This document shows positions 14,375 to 15,388 of a stretch of 15,388 nt of DNA, one piece after another. The position numbers were made by a program, and so were the translations under genes. Where the stretch lies: NCBI GenBank assembly GCA_902773475.1, contig CACYEO010000123.1, forward strand, positions 1 through 15,388. The letters are read 5' to 3'. The notes under the pieces are model-generated. The model saw nothing but the letters and a program-made list of their open reading frames with translations. It did not search any database and was not told where the DNA came from. The stretch is from an uncultured bacterium. Its GTDB lineage: Bacteria > Verrucomicrobiota > Kiritimatiellia > RFP12 > UBA1067. Position 1 is the stretch's first letter. Every line of letters starts with the position of its first letter.

Positions 14375-15388
14375 TCAGCCGATCGTCGCGAGCGTGTCGC
14401 CGGTGGCGACTTTATCCGTCGCGTTCACGGAGACGGTGACCGTTCCGTCGCAGGGCGCCACGACCGGCTGTTCCATCTTCATGACGTCCATGACGAGTAT
14501 TTCATCGCCTTTGGCGACCTTCGTTCCGGAAGCGGCGGTGATGCGGAGTATCGTTCCGGGGACGGGAGCTTCCACCTTCACGCCGCCTGCGGGCGCGGCT
14601 GCGGTCTGCGCGGCCGCCTTGATTCCGTCCTCGGCGGAGAAGGCGACTTCCCTGCCGTTGACCACGGCCTTGCCGTCTCCCTTGATTTCAACGCCGTAGG
14701 CCTTGCCGTTGATAGTGACCGTGACTGCGCCGCCCTTGGATTTCGGCTTTTCATCCTCGGCGAAGCGGCAGCCCATCGGCGCCTTGGAGGGATCCTTGAG
14801 GAACAGGATGCCTTTCTCCTTGCAGGAGGCGGCGATGAAGATGTTTTCGTCCGTGACGGGCAGTCCGGCGTCCTCGAGCATCTTTTTCGCGACTTTGCCG
14901 CCCTTCTTGGGATCGGCATCGTTCATTTCGAGGACGGTCTTCGAGGTGGGCTGCGAATACGCCTTGTTGAGATCGCTCGACGCCATGAACTCGGACGCCT
15001 TCTTCACGATTTCCGGATCCGGCGGGACGGGCGTCTTGCCGAAGTATCCCAGAACCATCTTGGCGTATCCGGGGGCGAACTTCTTGAACTTGCCGAACAT
15101 CACGTTCTGGATGGCCTGCTGCGCGTAGAACTGGCTGACGGGGGTGACGGACGTGCCGAAGCCGCCCAGACGCACGCAGTCGTACATTTCGGCGATCATG
15201 TCGTCGTACTTGTCCATCATGCCATTGTCGCGCAGCATCTGCGTGTTCGCGGTAAGCGCGCCGCCCGGCATCGGGCTCCACACGATCTGCGGATTCACGT
15301 TCATCGCCTCCGGGGGGAGGAAGTACTTCTTCATCGCGTTCTTGAACGCGTCTTCGGCCTTCTTGATCTTGTTGATGTCGAAGTCGAA
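14375..15388 (-). CDS. oadA: Oxaloacetate decarboxylase alpha subunit, C-terminal part (biotin carrier), runs off the right edge
   Basis: The visible 337 residues are open to the window end, so the N-terminal carboxyltransferase (HMGL-like) domain is outside. Residues about 1-200 are the conserved PYC/OADA domain (VWSPMPGGALTANTQML, GGFGTSVTPVSQFYAQQA). A linker and a beta-rich segment follow (VTVTINGKAYGVEIKGDGK). Residues about 265-337 are a biotinyl domain (EAPVPGTILRI ... VMDVMKMEQPVVAP). The biotin-accepting residue is Lys304, 33 residues before the C-terminus as usual, but the motif reads V-M-K-M, not the common A-M-K-M. With the adjacent beta gene this indicates a Na+-pumping oxaloacetate decarboxylase. 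Pyruvate carboxylase subunit B is the alternative from this fragment alone. No gamma subunit gene is in the window. Confidence 0.88.
   Translation of the reverse strand, partial: FDFDINKIKKAEDAFKNAMKKYFLPPEAMNVNPQIVWSPMPGGALTANTQMLRDNGMMDKYDDMIAEMYDCVRLGGFGTSVTPVSQFYAQQAIQNVMFGKFKKFAPGYAKMVLGYFGKTPVPPDPEIVKKASEFMASSDLNKAYSQPTSKTVLEMNDADPKKGGKVAKKMLEDAGLPVTDENIFIAASCKEKGILFLKDPSKAPMGCRFAEDEKPKSKGGAVTVTINGKAYGVEIKGDGKAVVNGREVAFSAEDGIKAAAQTAAAPAGGVKVEAPVPGTILRITAASGTKVAKGDEILVMDVMKMEQPVVAPCDGTVTVSVNATDKVATGDTLATIG

Noticed and set aside
10767..14699. Plus-strand open frame (about 1300 codons) opposite the esterase and oadB
   Set aside because: It is a His/Arg/Glu-rich shadow of the minus-strand genes, with no recognisable domain, and it begins inside the HAD gene.
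1..15388. CRISPR arrays, insertion sequences, tRNA or rRNA genes
   Set aside because: No regularly spaced repeats, transposase motifs, cloverleaf or rRNA signatures were seen. The only tandem repeats are the short ones at 1-38 and 1242-1277.

Overview
This is a GC-rich bacterial window holding complete genes on both strands. By eye GC is well above 60% across the central genes and lower in the first kilobase. The gene content suggests an anaerobic member of the PVC group (Verrucomicrobiota, Kiritimatiellota or Lentisphaerota). The clues are a Na+-pumping decarboxylase, large secreted DUF3857/transglutaminase proteins, an HAD enzyme with a DWNGT motif, and secreted sugar-ester hydrolase-like proteins. 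That placement is inference; there is no rRNA or other phylogenetic marker in the window.

Layout. Positions 1-1081 are a minus-strand accessory patch: a 19-bp tandem repeat at the edge, a doubtful reading frame running off the left end, and a hicB-hicA toxin-antitoxin pair with its own promoter. Positions 1143-1540 are intergenic, with a short tandem repeat and no supported gene. Positions 1580-10966 are a tightly packed plus-strand block: rsmA/ksgA, a SurA-like parvulin, epmA, nnrD, a namZ-like (DUF1343) gene, a 1322-residue protein with two DUF3857-transglutaminase units, and an HAD hydrolase. Neighbours overlap by 4 or 29 nt or lie 12-34 nt apart. Positions 10950-15388 are a minus-strand block, read from the right edge: the C-terminal part of an oxaloacetate decarboxylase alpha subunit (biotin carrier), a beta subunit with an unusual exported N-terminal extension, and a secreted protein with two fused alpha/beta-hydrolase domains. 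A hairpin lies in each gap between these three genes.

How the genes may work together. RsmA (16S rRNA methylation), the SurA-like chaperone and EpmA (EF-P lysylation) form a ribosome and protein quality group. In E. coli ksgA also lies near surA. NnrD repairs hydrated NAD(P)H and is translationally coupled to the NamZ-like muramidase. The OadA-OadB pair would decarboxylate oxaloacetate and export Na+, fitting fermentative energy conservation.

The most notable points are: (i) three promoter-like TGG+TATAAT-type extended -10 elements, two of them exactly 9 nt before a start codon, which suggests near-leaderless mRNAs; (ii) a doubled transglutaminase whose second copy keeps His and Asp at the same spacing but has Lys where the first has Cys; (iii) a double esterase whose two Ser-Asp-His triads have identical spacing; (iv) the secreted extension on the decarboxylase beta subunit; (v) a HicB-type antitoxin whose N-terminus looks like a RelB/DinJ DNA-binding domain. 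No clearly new multi-gene defence or mobile system was found.
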